DNA of 64,000 nt from Isoetes taiwanensis (Eukaryota; Streptophyta; Lycopodiopsida; Isoetales; Isoetaceae): NCBI GenBank assembly GCA_021234155.1, contig JAJEKV010000028.1:8426066-8490065 (forward strand). The letters are read 5' to 3'. The notes beneath the pieces were generated by a model. That model saw only the letters and a list, made by a program, of their open reading frames with translations, was not told where the DNA came from and ran no database searches. Numbering within the stretch: the first letter of the stretch is position 1; each line of letters starts with the position of its first letter. A program made the translations under genes and the position numbers. Shown here one piece after another: positions 24,901-34,880 of the stretch.

Positions 24901-25718
24901 CCAAGATGCATATTATATTAGAAAATTTTGGAGCAAAATTACCCCATAGAAACAAATTTTACCTTAACATCTTCCATAATTCCGTAAAAAAGTCTAGTCC
25001 AGCTTGTGCTTGGAAGATAGTATCTGAACAGTGAGACTCAACTTTGGCATCCCTCCATATGTTGTGATGACTAATTCACATCCAAAAACAGTGGTACGAT
25101 TATTGAAAATTAAATGGAGTTAATATTGGACTATGTATCAATATGACATACTTGGACTAAGTGGGTTTCGGGATGTAAAATCGAGATTTCGAATTGAATC
25201 ATTTCTGAAAAATCTGCAAAGAGTTGGCATGCTCCAGCACTACGCATAAGGTTTGTATTGCCGCTACTCTTTTATCCTTTAGAACGTATGAATCATCTCC
25301 AGATGCCGCTTTTAACAACAAGTTCGCTAACCGGCCATGTTGCCTCCCATTGGCAAATATTCCCCGCAATGTCATGGATTTGGATTTTCACCGCAATAAT
25401 TATTTAGGTAAAGATTTCGTTATGCCCAATGCAACTTATGTGCACTCAAATAGTTATTCCATCAAATACCAATAAACATACATGAAATTTTGGCATGCAA
25501 TTGCCACTCGCTTCATAAACACAATCCGTAACTACCGCTTTCCATTGTCGCCTCTAAAAAACAACACTTGCAACACCGACATTCACTCTAGAAGGATTTG
25601 GATCATGAGAAAAGCTTCGCTGATACCAAGGATTGATCTTGAAGACTTCCACGCTGTTTTAGCACCTCTAGAAAACATCCGAGCTTTGGAGATGGAAAAA
25701 TAAGGAATTGTGACAAGG
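24901..25718. other. Intergenic, nothing recognised
   Basis: Two plus-strand frames of 83 and 73 codons (25224-25475 and 25482-25703) show no recognisable domain, splice context or repeat relationship. I treat them as chance frames. Confidence 0.35.
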
Positions 25719-25936
25719 GGCGCCATAACCATAACATAGGTGACCTCCATAGTGCATGCATCGACCTCCATAGCAACGGCTGCCCAAAGAACACTAGCCA
25801 CCACCGCCACGTGATGGCAAGAGGGTTTGAGTAGCAAGATATCCTAAGCATATACTAGCATATACTTAGAATCTGCCAGAAACCCACACGAGTGAGGGTT
25901 TGCCTCCCCAGGGGCAACCCAAAAAGAATAGTGGCA
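25719..25936. repeat. Dispersed repeat, copy 1
   Basis: This segment shares extended similarity with 32539-32776. Both start near CATAACAYAGGTGACCTC, share GCATGCATCGACCTC, and later share ATCCTAAGCATAT, GCATATACTTAGAAT and an end at GGGCAACCCAAAAAGAA. The middle differs by insertion or deletion. It is probably a fragment of a transposable element of unknown class. Confidence 0.7.
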
Positions 25937-26137
25937 TGTTCTCCACTAACATAGCATCGCTTTTGCTCTGAGTTACCACATAATTTAAATAACTTCAACG
26001 TTGACAAACCTTACATTTTGCTACAATTTTTGGATTGGCTCGAGGAATGACTTCTCTGTAATGTTTTTGAGGATTTACCACCGATTACAATACAATCAGA
26101 TTCGAATTATTTTAAAAAAAATAAAAGAAATAAGAGG

Positions 26138-28121
26138 TGCTCGTGACGATGGCGCTTTAGGGTCTGCCGGGCGCTTTTTTTCCTTGTAACTTGAGCATCC
26201 GAACTCCGCTGATGATCTTTAGTTCGCTGGAAAGCTTATTCTGAGAGCTCTCCAAATCATCAATTTTGTTAGGGTTTGATATCAGGTTAGGGGCCGGATT
26301 TGGGTCTGTTTGATTTCGGCCACTTATAGTAGGGATGGGGGAAGACAGTGGTTCCAGCATCCAAGACAGCGACAAAACGGCGTGAGTCTATCACCAATTT
26401 GGTGGTACGTGATCCCCCAATTGCCGCTAAAACGAGGTAAATAATTCAGTTGAGAGTTCTTTGCCTTCGGTGCTGGCTACTCCAGTGGTTCTTGAAGAAA
26501 GGGATTTTCCTTCCTTGCAAGGCGGCGCGAGTAAGGGAGTGGAAGTTAATGGGAATTTGCATCCAACATGTACAGATTCTAGTCCTAATGTAGTTCCTCA
26601 GCCTCAGGCAAATAATAGTGCTTGGAAATCATCTGATTCGGTTACAAAAGTTTCATATCAAAGATTTAGTGATTGGCTTTGTAAGGATATATCTAGTGCA
26701 TCTAGAAAGGCAAGGGTAGCAGCTGCTTTACAGGTATTGTCTGAAGGAAGTAAGGATGAGTTGGTGGCAGTCTTAGACACATTAAAAGCCCGACAGATTC
26801 AACTTCAACAACAATTGCCTCCGTGATGACATATATTTTACCAACCGATCATTTAATGTGGTTCAAGCTTCTGGTATTCCCGTGGTTGAGGTGGATCATC
26901 AAGCTCATATTAAGTGTGCTGAGAACTTATCTTCTTGTGCAGTTCTTGGGTATTTTACTGGTGGCTATTTAGATTTTTCATGGTTCCGATTTGGTTATCT
27001 CTGGCTTTCGAGACGCCTTCAACTCCTCCTTTTTTCACCATCAAGTTGTTGGCAAAAACTTTGTTCTCATTATATTTGAAAGTAGTGATGCAGTGGACTC
27101 TTTGGTATCAAGAGGGATTGATCCACTTGGTGGGGAATATATCATGTACTAGTATTACTCTCCTGGTTTTACACCAGATACAGTTCGTGCCTTAAAGATG
27201 CCTTGCTGGTTCTCGCTACCTAATCTTCCTCCCGATCTAATGGCTCATCAATTTCTAGTTGCAATTGCAAATGTGGCTTGGGGTTCATATCTCACACTCC
27301 ATCATGAATGGTCCAAGGATTTGTATTTCTATGCCCGTGGACTCGCTTTACCTGATTGTATAGTTGTGAAGAGCAGGCCTTGGTATAAGAAGTTGGACCT
27401 TAAGCTTATGAATGGTCCAGAATTAGCCCGTTTGTTTCCTGATAAGGAGGCTTTTGCTAGCTTTCGTCGAGGTACTCGTAAGGCCATGTGCATTTGTTCA
27501 ACATTCTTCTCGTGTTCAAGCTCCTATTGTTATTTCTTCATCTATTCATGATCAACCTTTGCCGCTTGCTTTGCATTCCTTGGCTATGGAAGATGCTCTA
27601 CATACGCTCCAATGGTGTCGCCCTTAGCACCGGCCATCCGCAGCCTATAGCTCTACATACGCCCAATGGTGTCGCCCTTAGTAACCGCTATCCGCAGCCT
27701 ATAGTTCCTATCACTCTCCCCGTTGTTGCTTCGCTTTCATGCTTCCGAGGTTGTTATGGCTGATTGTTTTAATCTTTCGCAGCAAAGAGTCATGACAACA
27801 GTCAATTGGAAGAAGGCAAATGAAAAAAAAAGTCTGTTATATCATCTCATGAGGCTATCCTGCATCCTACTATTCAATGGCATGATCACTTGATGTCTGT
27901 TGATGATCATCTCGATGTTGCAGAACATTTGATGAGGCCATTAAATGCCTCAAGGTGGCACAAGGAGTATGATTATGTAATCGCGGTATGGGTGGTTTTG
28001 CTTAGTGGACTATCTCGTCATCTAGGTGTTGAGTCCCATGTCACAGGTCCCTTGTATGTATCTTGTTGTTCCTTGATAATAGATTGTCGTCTTTCAAAAA
28101 AAAAAAAAAAAAAAAAAAAAG
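26138..28121 (+). mobile_element. ORF1-only LINE derivative with 15-bp target-site duplication
   Basis: AAAAGAAATAAGAGG occurs at 26123-26137 and again at 28122-28136, directly after a poly(A) tail of about 24 nt. These are the exact flanks expected of a target-primed insertion. Inside, 26461-26826 encodes a 121-codon frame with VVLEERDFPSL. The next stretch (26.87-27.49 kb, several frames) reads like the DUF4283 domain of plant LINE ORF1, with FTPDTVRALKMPCWFSLPNL followed by AIANVAWG. No endonuclease or RT follows. After ORF1 there is about 600 bp to the tail, which ends GTCGTCTTTCA plus A-run. ORF2 seems to have been lost before insertion, making this a non-autonomous derivative. It now has frameshifts. 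Confidence 0.85.
27597..27704 (+). repeat. 55-bp tandem duplication inside the LINE derivative
   Basis: A 55-bp unit starting CTACATACGCTCCAATGG is followed at 27652 by a second copy with a few changes and a small deletion. It lies just after the ORF1-like region, where ORF2 would be expected. Confidence 0.8.
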
Positions 28122-28136
28122 AAAAGAAATAAGAGG

Positions 28137-29000
28137 CATATTATTAGGATTGAGGGGAGGTGATATGCATATTTCATTTCAACGGTTTTATATTTCAGTA
28201 GGTTGATACGATAAAAGTATGAGTATTCACTACATGAACAATTTTTGGCTGAGGAAAAGCTTTCAAAAATTAATGTTTACGCTGGAATAAAAAACATTTT
28301 ATGACATCTAGAAGATTCTACCTGTATCTGATAATGCATTCCATTATAAGAGCTATAGTCCTCATCAAAGTACCACATTGCTTACGTAGTGGACATTCAC
28401 TTTGATTTTTCACCTTTCCAGCCCAAATTAAGTTACTTGCAACATGCTAGTAATTGCATTCAACAATTTCTGCATTGCAGCCTCGTCTGATTTGATGTGT
28501 TTCACATTTGGTTTTAATTCTATGGACGCAATTGAAGGGAAATGGAATCTTATTATCGTAGAAGTAGAAGAAAACTCAGATATTTCAATAACACGCAAAT
28601 CTAATAACCTCTATCCTTTAATGCCTGAAATAACATCTCCATGTTTACATCACTCCAATAGCACTGGTACTCCCTCAATTCATCATGGGAGAATTTTGAT
28701 GGGGCTGCTTTCTCTTCTATGAATTTCCCATTACGTATGTCTAAATTAGCAGCCAAATGTGCCACATCCAGCGAACCTAATGTTGCCGACCTTGTCTAAA
28801 GTGATAAACCTGCACAAATATTGATTTGGATTGCCTGCAGTGTATCTGGAATCTCAAAAGACTGCTCGGTAGAGTAAAATGCTATAGCTGATCTGGATTA
28901 TTTAAAGATTTCAAGGACTCTGGAACCTGTGAAATGAGTGGAAAGCTTGAACGTCCATATGGCAGAAAATGGCTACCAAAGAAAGTTGCGACTCACCAGT
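28137..29000. other. Intergenic, nothing recognised
   Basis: AT-rich. One plus-strand frame of 92 codons (28444-28722) has no recognisable domain or splice context. Confidence 0.4.
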
Positions 29001-29005
29001 TTTGG

Positions 29006-29078
29006 TTGTAATCTTCCAATAATAGTTCCAGTTTTGTATGTAATCTTCCAATAATAGTTGTAATCTTCCAATAATAGG
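29006..29078. repeat. Three copies of a 21-bp repeat
   Basis: TGTAATCTTCCAATAATAG recurs at about 29007, 29039 and 29059. The last two are adjacent. The block lies just left of the large duplication at 29095. Confidence 0.8.
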
Positions 29079-29094
29079 GCTAAGACAACACGCA

Positions 29095-29948
29095 TATGTA
29101 GCAAAATAACAGGGGGTTCTAGGGGGATTTGATATGGATGTAAAAACAGCAATTCCTGGAACCATAAGCCATATATCTCTAAAACAATCGAATAAGTTGT
29201 TATAAAAAAAAACCATAGATTCAAGATAAAAAATAATCGCATTAGCTCACTGGGTATATTGGTTAAAGTAGTCTTAGTTAGGACATTGAATTATTTTGGT
29301 AGAGGTTTGAGCTCCCGTATTTCATATTCTAAAATCTTAGGCAAAGTCGTATAGAGGTTCGATATTCCCTCAAAACCTTAGGCGAAATCGTATTTCATAT
29401 TTCAAAATCATAGGCGCCTCTAATCATAAATGACTATCCCAAAATACGATCTGGATCGTAGGATCGACGAATCTGACGACTCTGGTAATCCAGGGTGCAC
29501 TTCGTTTAGAATATGTAGCAAAATAACAGGGGGTTCCAGGGGGATTTGATATGGATGTAAAAATAGCAATTCCTGGAACCATAGGCCATATATCCCTAAA
29601 ATCGAATAAGTTGTTATAAAAAAAAACATAGATTCAAAATAAAAAATAATTGCATTGGCTCACTGGGTATATTAGTTAAAGTAGTCTTAGTTAGGACAAT
29701 GAATTATTTTGGTAAAGGTTCAAGCTCCCGTATTTCATATTCTAAACTCTTAGGCAAAGTCGTATAGAGGTTCGATATTCCCTCAAAACCTTAGGCGAAA
29801 TCGTATTTCGTATTTTAAAATCATAGGCGCCTCCAATCATAAATGATTATAAGCGAAACGAGAGGTGCCCAGGGGCCCCAACATACGGTCTGGGTCGTAG
29901 GATCGACGAATTCGACGACTATGGTAGTCCAGGATGCACCTCGCAAAA
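29095..29948 (+). repeat. Tandem duplication of a SINE-like unit, about 420 bp each
   Basis: Copy 1 (about 29095-29510) and copy 2 (about 29513-29948) are head-to-tail and highly similar, starting TATGTAGCAAAATAACAGGG and ending GTGCACTTCG or ATGCACCTCG. Each contains tRNA-like promoter boxes, clearest in copy 2. Box A TGGCTCACTGGG is near 29655 and box B GGTTCAAGCTCCC near 29717. A second GGTTCGA motif follows. Spacing between boxes is about 50 bp, longer than in a tRNA. Copy 2 has about 20 bp extra near 29850. Confidence 0.7.
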
Positions 29949-31060
29949 GGCATCATGCATTTACAAATATTCAACCTACATTACTTGAAACTTGAAACTA
30001 ATAGTAACCGTAACACTTGAAAACATGAAGGCTAGAAAGCGGATATCATCTCTGCATCACCAATACAATGGCAGAGACATAAAAAATAAGATAATGTTAT
30101 TGACACTATTTTATATAATTCCGATTGATTGACATACAAATGTTTTTATATAATTCCACATAGAAGTATTGGCTGACATACAGATGTAATAATAAGTTCT
30201 TTTTAGGGGGATGAAATATAACCACAGCACATAGTATCAATATGCTATAGAAGGTAGAAATAATGACTGGTCCTCTTCCAGACAGATTAAAATGGCATTA
30301 AAGAAAAATAAAAAGCTGCCTCATAGTTCTGGACTTTAATAGATCTGTGTATAATACTGTACTAAAGGTCCAGCTAGTAATAATTTAACCCGGCATTCAA
30401 ATATCAATTTCCTTCATTATCTACACTTATCAAAAACCGAGTTTACATACCTCTGTTAAAATAACCAAGCAACCTGTCCTTGACTACCAGCGTTGCAGTA
30501 GTTACACAACAGGGCCCATCCGTATGAGTGCAGAAAATTACAGACGGCTCTTGCCAGATACCCAAGAGCAAATAAACCAAGATGTGAGAAAACTTCACAA
30601 CCAGAAAACAAGTTGATTTTTAAGAAGGAGCAAATACATATATCAAATAATCAAACAAAGAAAGCAATAATCCAAGAAACATGAATTTAGAAACATGGTG
30701 TTCGTTGGCCCAAATCATAGGCCCCATGGTTTGGATCAACCTATAATGGAAGAATTGAATTGGAATAGCTTATTGCATTTAGTATTTGTCAGCTCACAAG
30801 AGACCTGGTAATGATAGTGTTGAAAACTGCAAAAGCTTCTTTTGCTTCAATAAATCCACATGGGCAAATAACGATTCCCCTGCATATAGCTGCTCAAGAA
30901 AATCAGCGATCGAAAATGCGGCAATCCGCATTAAAGAACAATGGAGCACCTTTTTTCGACGACTGAAATGGGACACTTGTAGTTTACGGCCCCCCTATCC
31001 CATCTGACGGTGGATCTGGCTTCAAAAAAGCCATCAACGGTGGAGATGTCATCATCCAGC
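29949..31060. other. Intergenic, nothing recognised
   Basis: AT-rich, without a domain, RNA gene or repeat boundary that I can support. The frame at 30786-31007 has no recognised family. Confidence 0.4.
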
Positions 31061-31069
31061 AGGGGAGGG

Positions 31070-32390
31070 GGGCCGCAAAGTAGAAACTACCCGACTGAAA
31101 TAGTGTTGGTATATGCCAACGTTAGGGTTGGCACCATCTCTGCCTCCATCTTTGAATGGTCGTTTGCCAATGTTTGTGACCATCTCCAGGGTGGAAGAGC
31201 AGTTGCTATCTTTTGGACTAGCGGAGGATGCATCATGGTTGTTCAGATTCCCTAGTATAAAGGGTATGTTATTGACCTTGCTCTCAATCAAATAATCATT
31301 TTTGCAAGCAGTTATGGCTCGAACATCTGAAAATAGTAATATGTGACCACCTTCAAGAGCAACCATGTTTAAACCTGCAGCATGGCTTGGAATGATTGTT
31401 GATGTGGCCATGTATATGAGGTGCATCCATGTTGCCTTCATAACCCAATTAGATGCATCCAGGAATCCAGAACTTGAAGCTTTGATCACCAATGAATCAT
31501 CGACAATAACGTCTTCCCCATATCTCAATGGTTGGACCTTCTCCATACAACTTTTCAATGCACTGCATAGAATCGTAGCTATTACTATCTATTTCTACTA
31601 CTTTAATCAAACTCCACAAAAGTCAGAGGCCCAACCTGTAAAGTTGATTCCAGTTGATTATATCTACTCCATCATCCCCATAGATAAAATTTTGAATTTC
31701 ATACGGTATCGCATCATTATAATCCAAGCTGGAGTCTTTTTATAGTTTAGGTGTCCAAATACCTCAGTATACTCCTTTTGACCAGCAATAAGCTCTTCCA
31801 TCATCATGCGACCAAACTTGGCTGTAACATCCATTGCATATATCTGCAAACGGGTTGTCAAAAAATGCCAGGAATATAATAACATGCATGATATGAGACA
31901 TTGCTCCCAATATGGACATTGCTTCCAACATGAAGCATTGACCCCTACACAGGTACTGAGTCCTTTCTTTACAGGGAGCCATTAGCATACCAACAGGATA
32001 CATTTATCGAGAATTAAATTTGAACCTTCGATCTAGTGTGAAATATTAGAAATATTTCACCTAAGACCTTTGTTCATACTCACCTTGGCATTGAACTCTG
32101 ACATTCGAGCAATGGGAGGAAGAACAAGCATTGCTAATGGATTTGATATAATAACAGCATCCAACAGTGCAACATCCAGCATACCAAGATCCACAGTCTT
32201 GTACCATGGAGGCGCATTAATCAAATCACCAACTAAAGGAGCTTTCTTTGAATTGGGCTCATGAGGGAGCACATTAGGTAATAAAGGCTGAAGAGCAGAA
32301 AGATCAAATGGCATTCCAGGAGCAACCTGACATTGCCGATGTCTACTAAATGACATGAAGGGGCACATGATCCAGTCAACCCTTTCCTTT
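31070..32390 (-). pseudogene. INTS9: Truncated Integrator complex subunit 9 copy
   Basis: INTS9 is a metallo-beta-lactamase/beta-CASP scaffold partner of INTS11 in nuclear snRNA 3'-end processing. Three exon-like blocks follow the order of the family. The first, up to a donor at 32084/32083, contains FDLSALQPLLPN, PLVGDLINAPPWYKTV and LLDAVIISNPLAML. The second (31843-31763) is IYAMDVTAKFGRMMMEELI and joins in phase. The third starts near 31562 with ALKSCMEKVQPLRYGE, VIKASSSGF and SAHAAGLNM-like reading. The usual first residues of the MBL fold are missing, as is a stretch between blocks two and three. Everything after about one half of the protein is also absent. It is probably a dead duplicate or captured gene fragment. 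A complete copy should exist elsewhere. Confidence 0.7.
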
Positions 32391-32538
32391 ACCCAAGCAC
32401 CCTTTGTATATAGAGATGAAAGGAAGAACATCATGATTCCAAGTTAACGTGGATTGAAAGACACGGATGCGTAAAATTCTCATGTTGATCAGGCCCTGTT
32501 GCAGTTCGATTTTTTACCAAGCTCCCGCTTCCTTTTTG

Positions 32539-32776
32539 GCCCATATCCATAACACAGGTGACCTCTATATCGCATGCATCGACCTCGGATATAGAGCCAG
32601 TTAGCCAGTTTCCACACCAGCCGTCCAACAACACTGGCGACCGCCAGTTTACAGGCAACAGTAGGTTTGGAGCACTTTTTGGCATATCCTAAGCATATTC
32701 CAGCATATACTTAGAATATGCCAGGAAAACCACATGAGCGAGGGTTTGTCCCCCTAGGGCAACCCAAAAAGAAAAG
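32539..32776. repeat. Dispersed repeat, copy 2
   Basis: Counterpart of 25719-25936 with the same left and right landmarks. It lies between the INTS9 fragment and the SINE-like unit. On the minus strand both copies keep a short similar reading around VDAC..EVT.VM.M, which suggests a fragment of a once-coding element, but no domain is identifiable. Confidence 0.7.
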
Positions 32777-33098
32777 AAAAAGAAGCAAATAGATAAATAG
32801 ATATTATTTTAATGTCCACGGGGACCCTATAGTGGATCATGGGACGGGTCTAACTCATGCGAAGGCTCAAAACAGAAAAAGAAAAGGGAAAAAAGAATCA
32901 AACATGTCAAGATAGATAGGTAACGTCCACGGAGACCCTGCAGTGGGTCATGGGACGTGTCTATACATAGTGCGACTCTGGACGAAACCCTACAGCGAGC
33001 CATGGAATGAGACTATACATAGAGCGACTCTAGACGGTCTCGAACTCGAGACATACATATATTCTAGATGAGTGTGTTACCACTAGACCAAAAGCCCA
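32777..33098 (-). mobile_element. tRNA-derived SINE
   Basis: On the minus strand TGGTCTAGTGGT (33090-33079) and GAGTTCGAGACC (33047-33036) are good RNA polymerase III box A and box B motifs. They are 31 bp apart, the spacing found in a tRNA gene. Downstream the body carries repeated blocks: GTCCACGGRGACCCT occurs twice (about 32814 and 32926) and CATAGWGCGACTCTRGACG twice. An A/T-rich end lies near 32780. No tRNA cloverleaf beyond the promoter is evident. The 3' limit is uncertain. Confidence 0.65.
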
Positions 33099-33099
33099 G

Positions 33100-34880
33100 G
33101 CATTAAATAACATGTAACTTGTGCTTCATCACAAACAAATAGTATATTTGATGTTTGATATTGTATTTTCATATAACCACGAGATCACAAGTTTGGACTT
33201 CTTTTCCTAATGTAAACATGTATTTTCAAGCATATTCAATGCATACCAAATCCAAGAACGAAGCTTAAATTTTGGTGTGTTTCAAGGAATTAATGTAAAG
33301 ACTGCGAATTGATTGGCTTAGAAAATTTATATCTTTGTGGAGCTAAATAAGTTTTAGATAGATTTATATAGAATTTATTTAGGTTTGTTTTTTTATGGAC
33401 ATTGGCATGGCACCGTTCATTTCCAAAGGCTAACGTTCATTTTCTTTATGAACTTTTTCTTTCCAAAGCGATGCTATTTGTGTGTGATGTCAATTTCGTA
33501 ATACCCATATTATAAATAAATTCTAAAACTGGGAGTTTTAGTTATTTTTAGTCTCCAAATGGATAGAGGAATTTTACAAGAACCCATCAACACTACGATC
33601 GAGAGAGAACTCTACTAGAACATAAAAAAAAAAAATATGAGCCCAGACCAAAGGCTAGGAACCCACACCTCAAGAAACGCCCATGCAATCCAAAGCACAA
33701 ACAAATCAGCCAATAATAGAAGAAAAACAATCACCAAAACTGAAGCACACTTCAAGAGCAGCATTCAAAAACCACACAATGATAGACCATATAAAACGCA
33801 AATGGAAGGGGATGAAAAACTCTAGACAGAGTTACATCTCCCGCCCCCAAGGAATATCAAGAAGACAAGAAACAAGGTGGCCAATCAAGATAAAAGAGAA
33901 GTAAACACCCCCGAGTATCAACTAGCATAACTGATTTGGTCAGAATTTGTGCAATTGATTTTCTGTAGATTTTACAGTAAACCTCTCAATCATATCAAAC
34001 TGAGACAGCTAGTGTTAGCAAAGATGCCACATAACTCCTTTTAACTGGCCACGCTATAGTGGTTGCTCTCTAGATCCAGGATGGTAATTGACGAATTGCC
34101 AAAATCTTGAGGCATTACATACATTTCAGCAGACAACCTCAACGAGATGTACAATAGTTCAAATGCAGCAATATCATACAGGCAGAAAAAGGTAGCCATG
34201 GATGTAAAGAAGATTATCTGAAGATGCATCTCATAATTACAACAAAGGTCCTGGCTGCTTGTGTTAGAACTAAGATATAATCTGTGTCCTTACAACTGCT
34301 ACAGTTAGTTTATCATGTTGTACCGTTCAGGATTATGGCTGCTTTGAGTTCCTCCAGAACATATAATTTTAATACCTTCAACAAATTAAAGAAGCATTTT
34401 TACCTTGAAGCATGGAAAACATCCTCGTGCCATTCTCTATGTCGAGACAAAGCTGTCCATACAACACTAGTGATGTGGACCTTCCAAGAGAAATAGACCT
34501 CAAAATATAGCCTTTGATTGAGTTTGTGCAGCTTTCTCTCCATTAATTTTATCTTTCTTCTTGATCTGTTGCATCTGAACTAGATTTGAATGGGATCTTC
34601 ACAACAATCAAGTCAGGTCATCTATTGCACATGGGAACACACATCCAAGCTCATAAGATCTCTAGGGTCAGCGCTTGAACATGGACATTACAGTTACAAC
34701 ATTCAGCAGCAAGTGAAGAAGCTAACATTTCTGAAGTTGAAGGATTAGAATAATATTTGCATTTTAAAGGCAAGATATTAAGCAAATTTAAATATTGAAT
34801 GTCTGAATTTCAGGATGAGAATAATACAAACTAGCAACCATATGCATCTCTCATATTTACAAAAGGATCTCTAAGTTGAT
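33100..34880. other. Intergenic / 3' flank of the E3 ligase gene
   Basis: No coding region is recognised. The 3' untranslated region of the minus-strand E3 ligase lies immediately below 34881. An A-run near 33626-33637 is followed by an A-rich frame that has no family resemblance. Confidence 0.45.

Noticed and set aside
33637-33904. A-rich overlapping frames after an A-run
   Set aside because: Lys/Thr-rich composition follows from base bias. No LINE 3' motif or TSD was found around the A-run.
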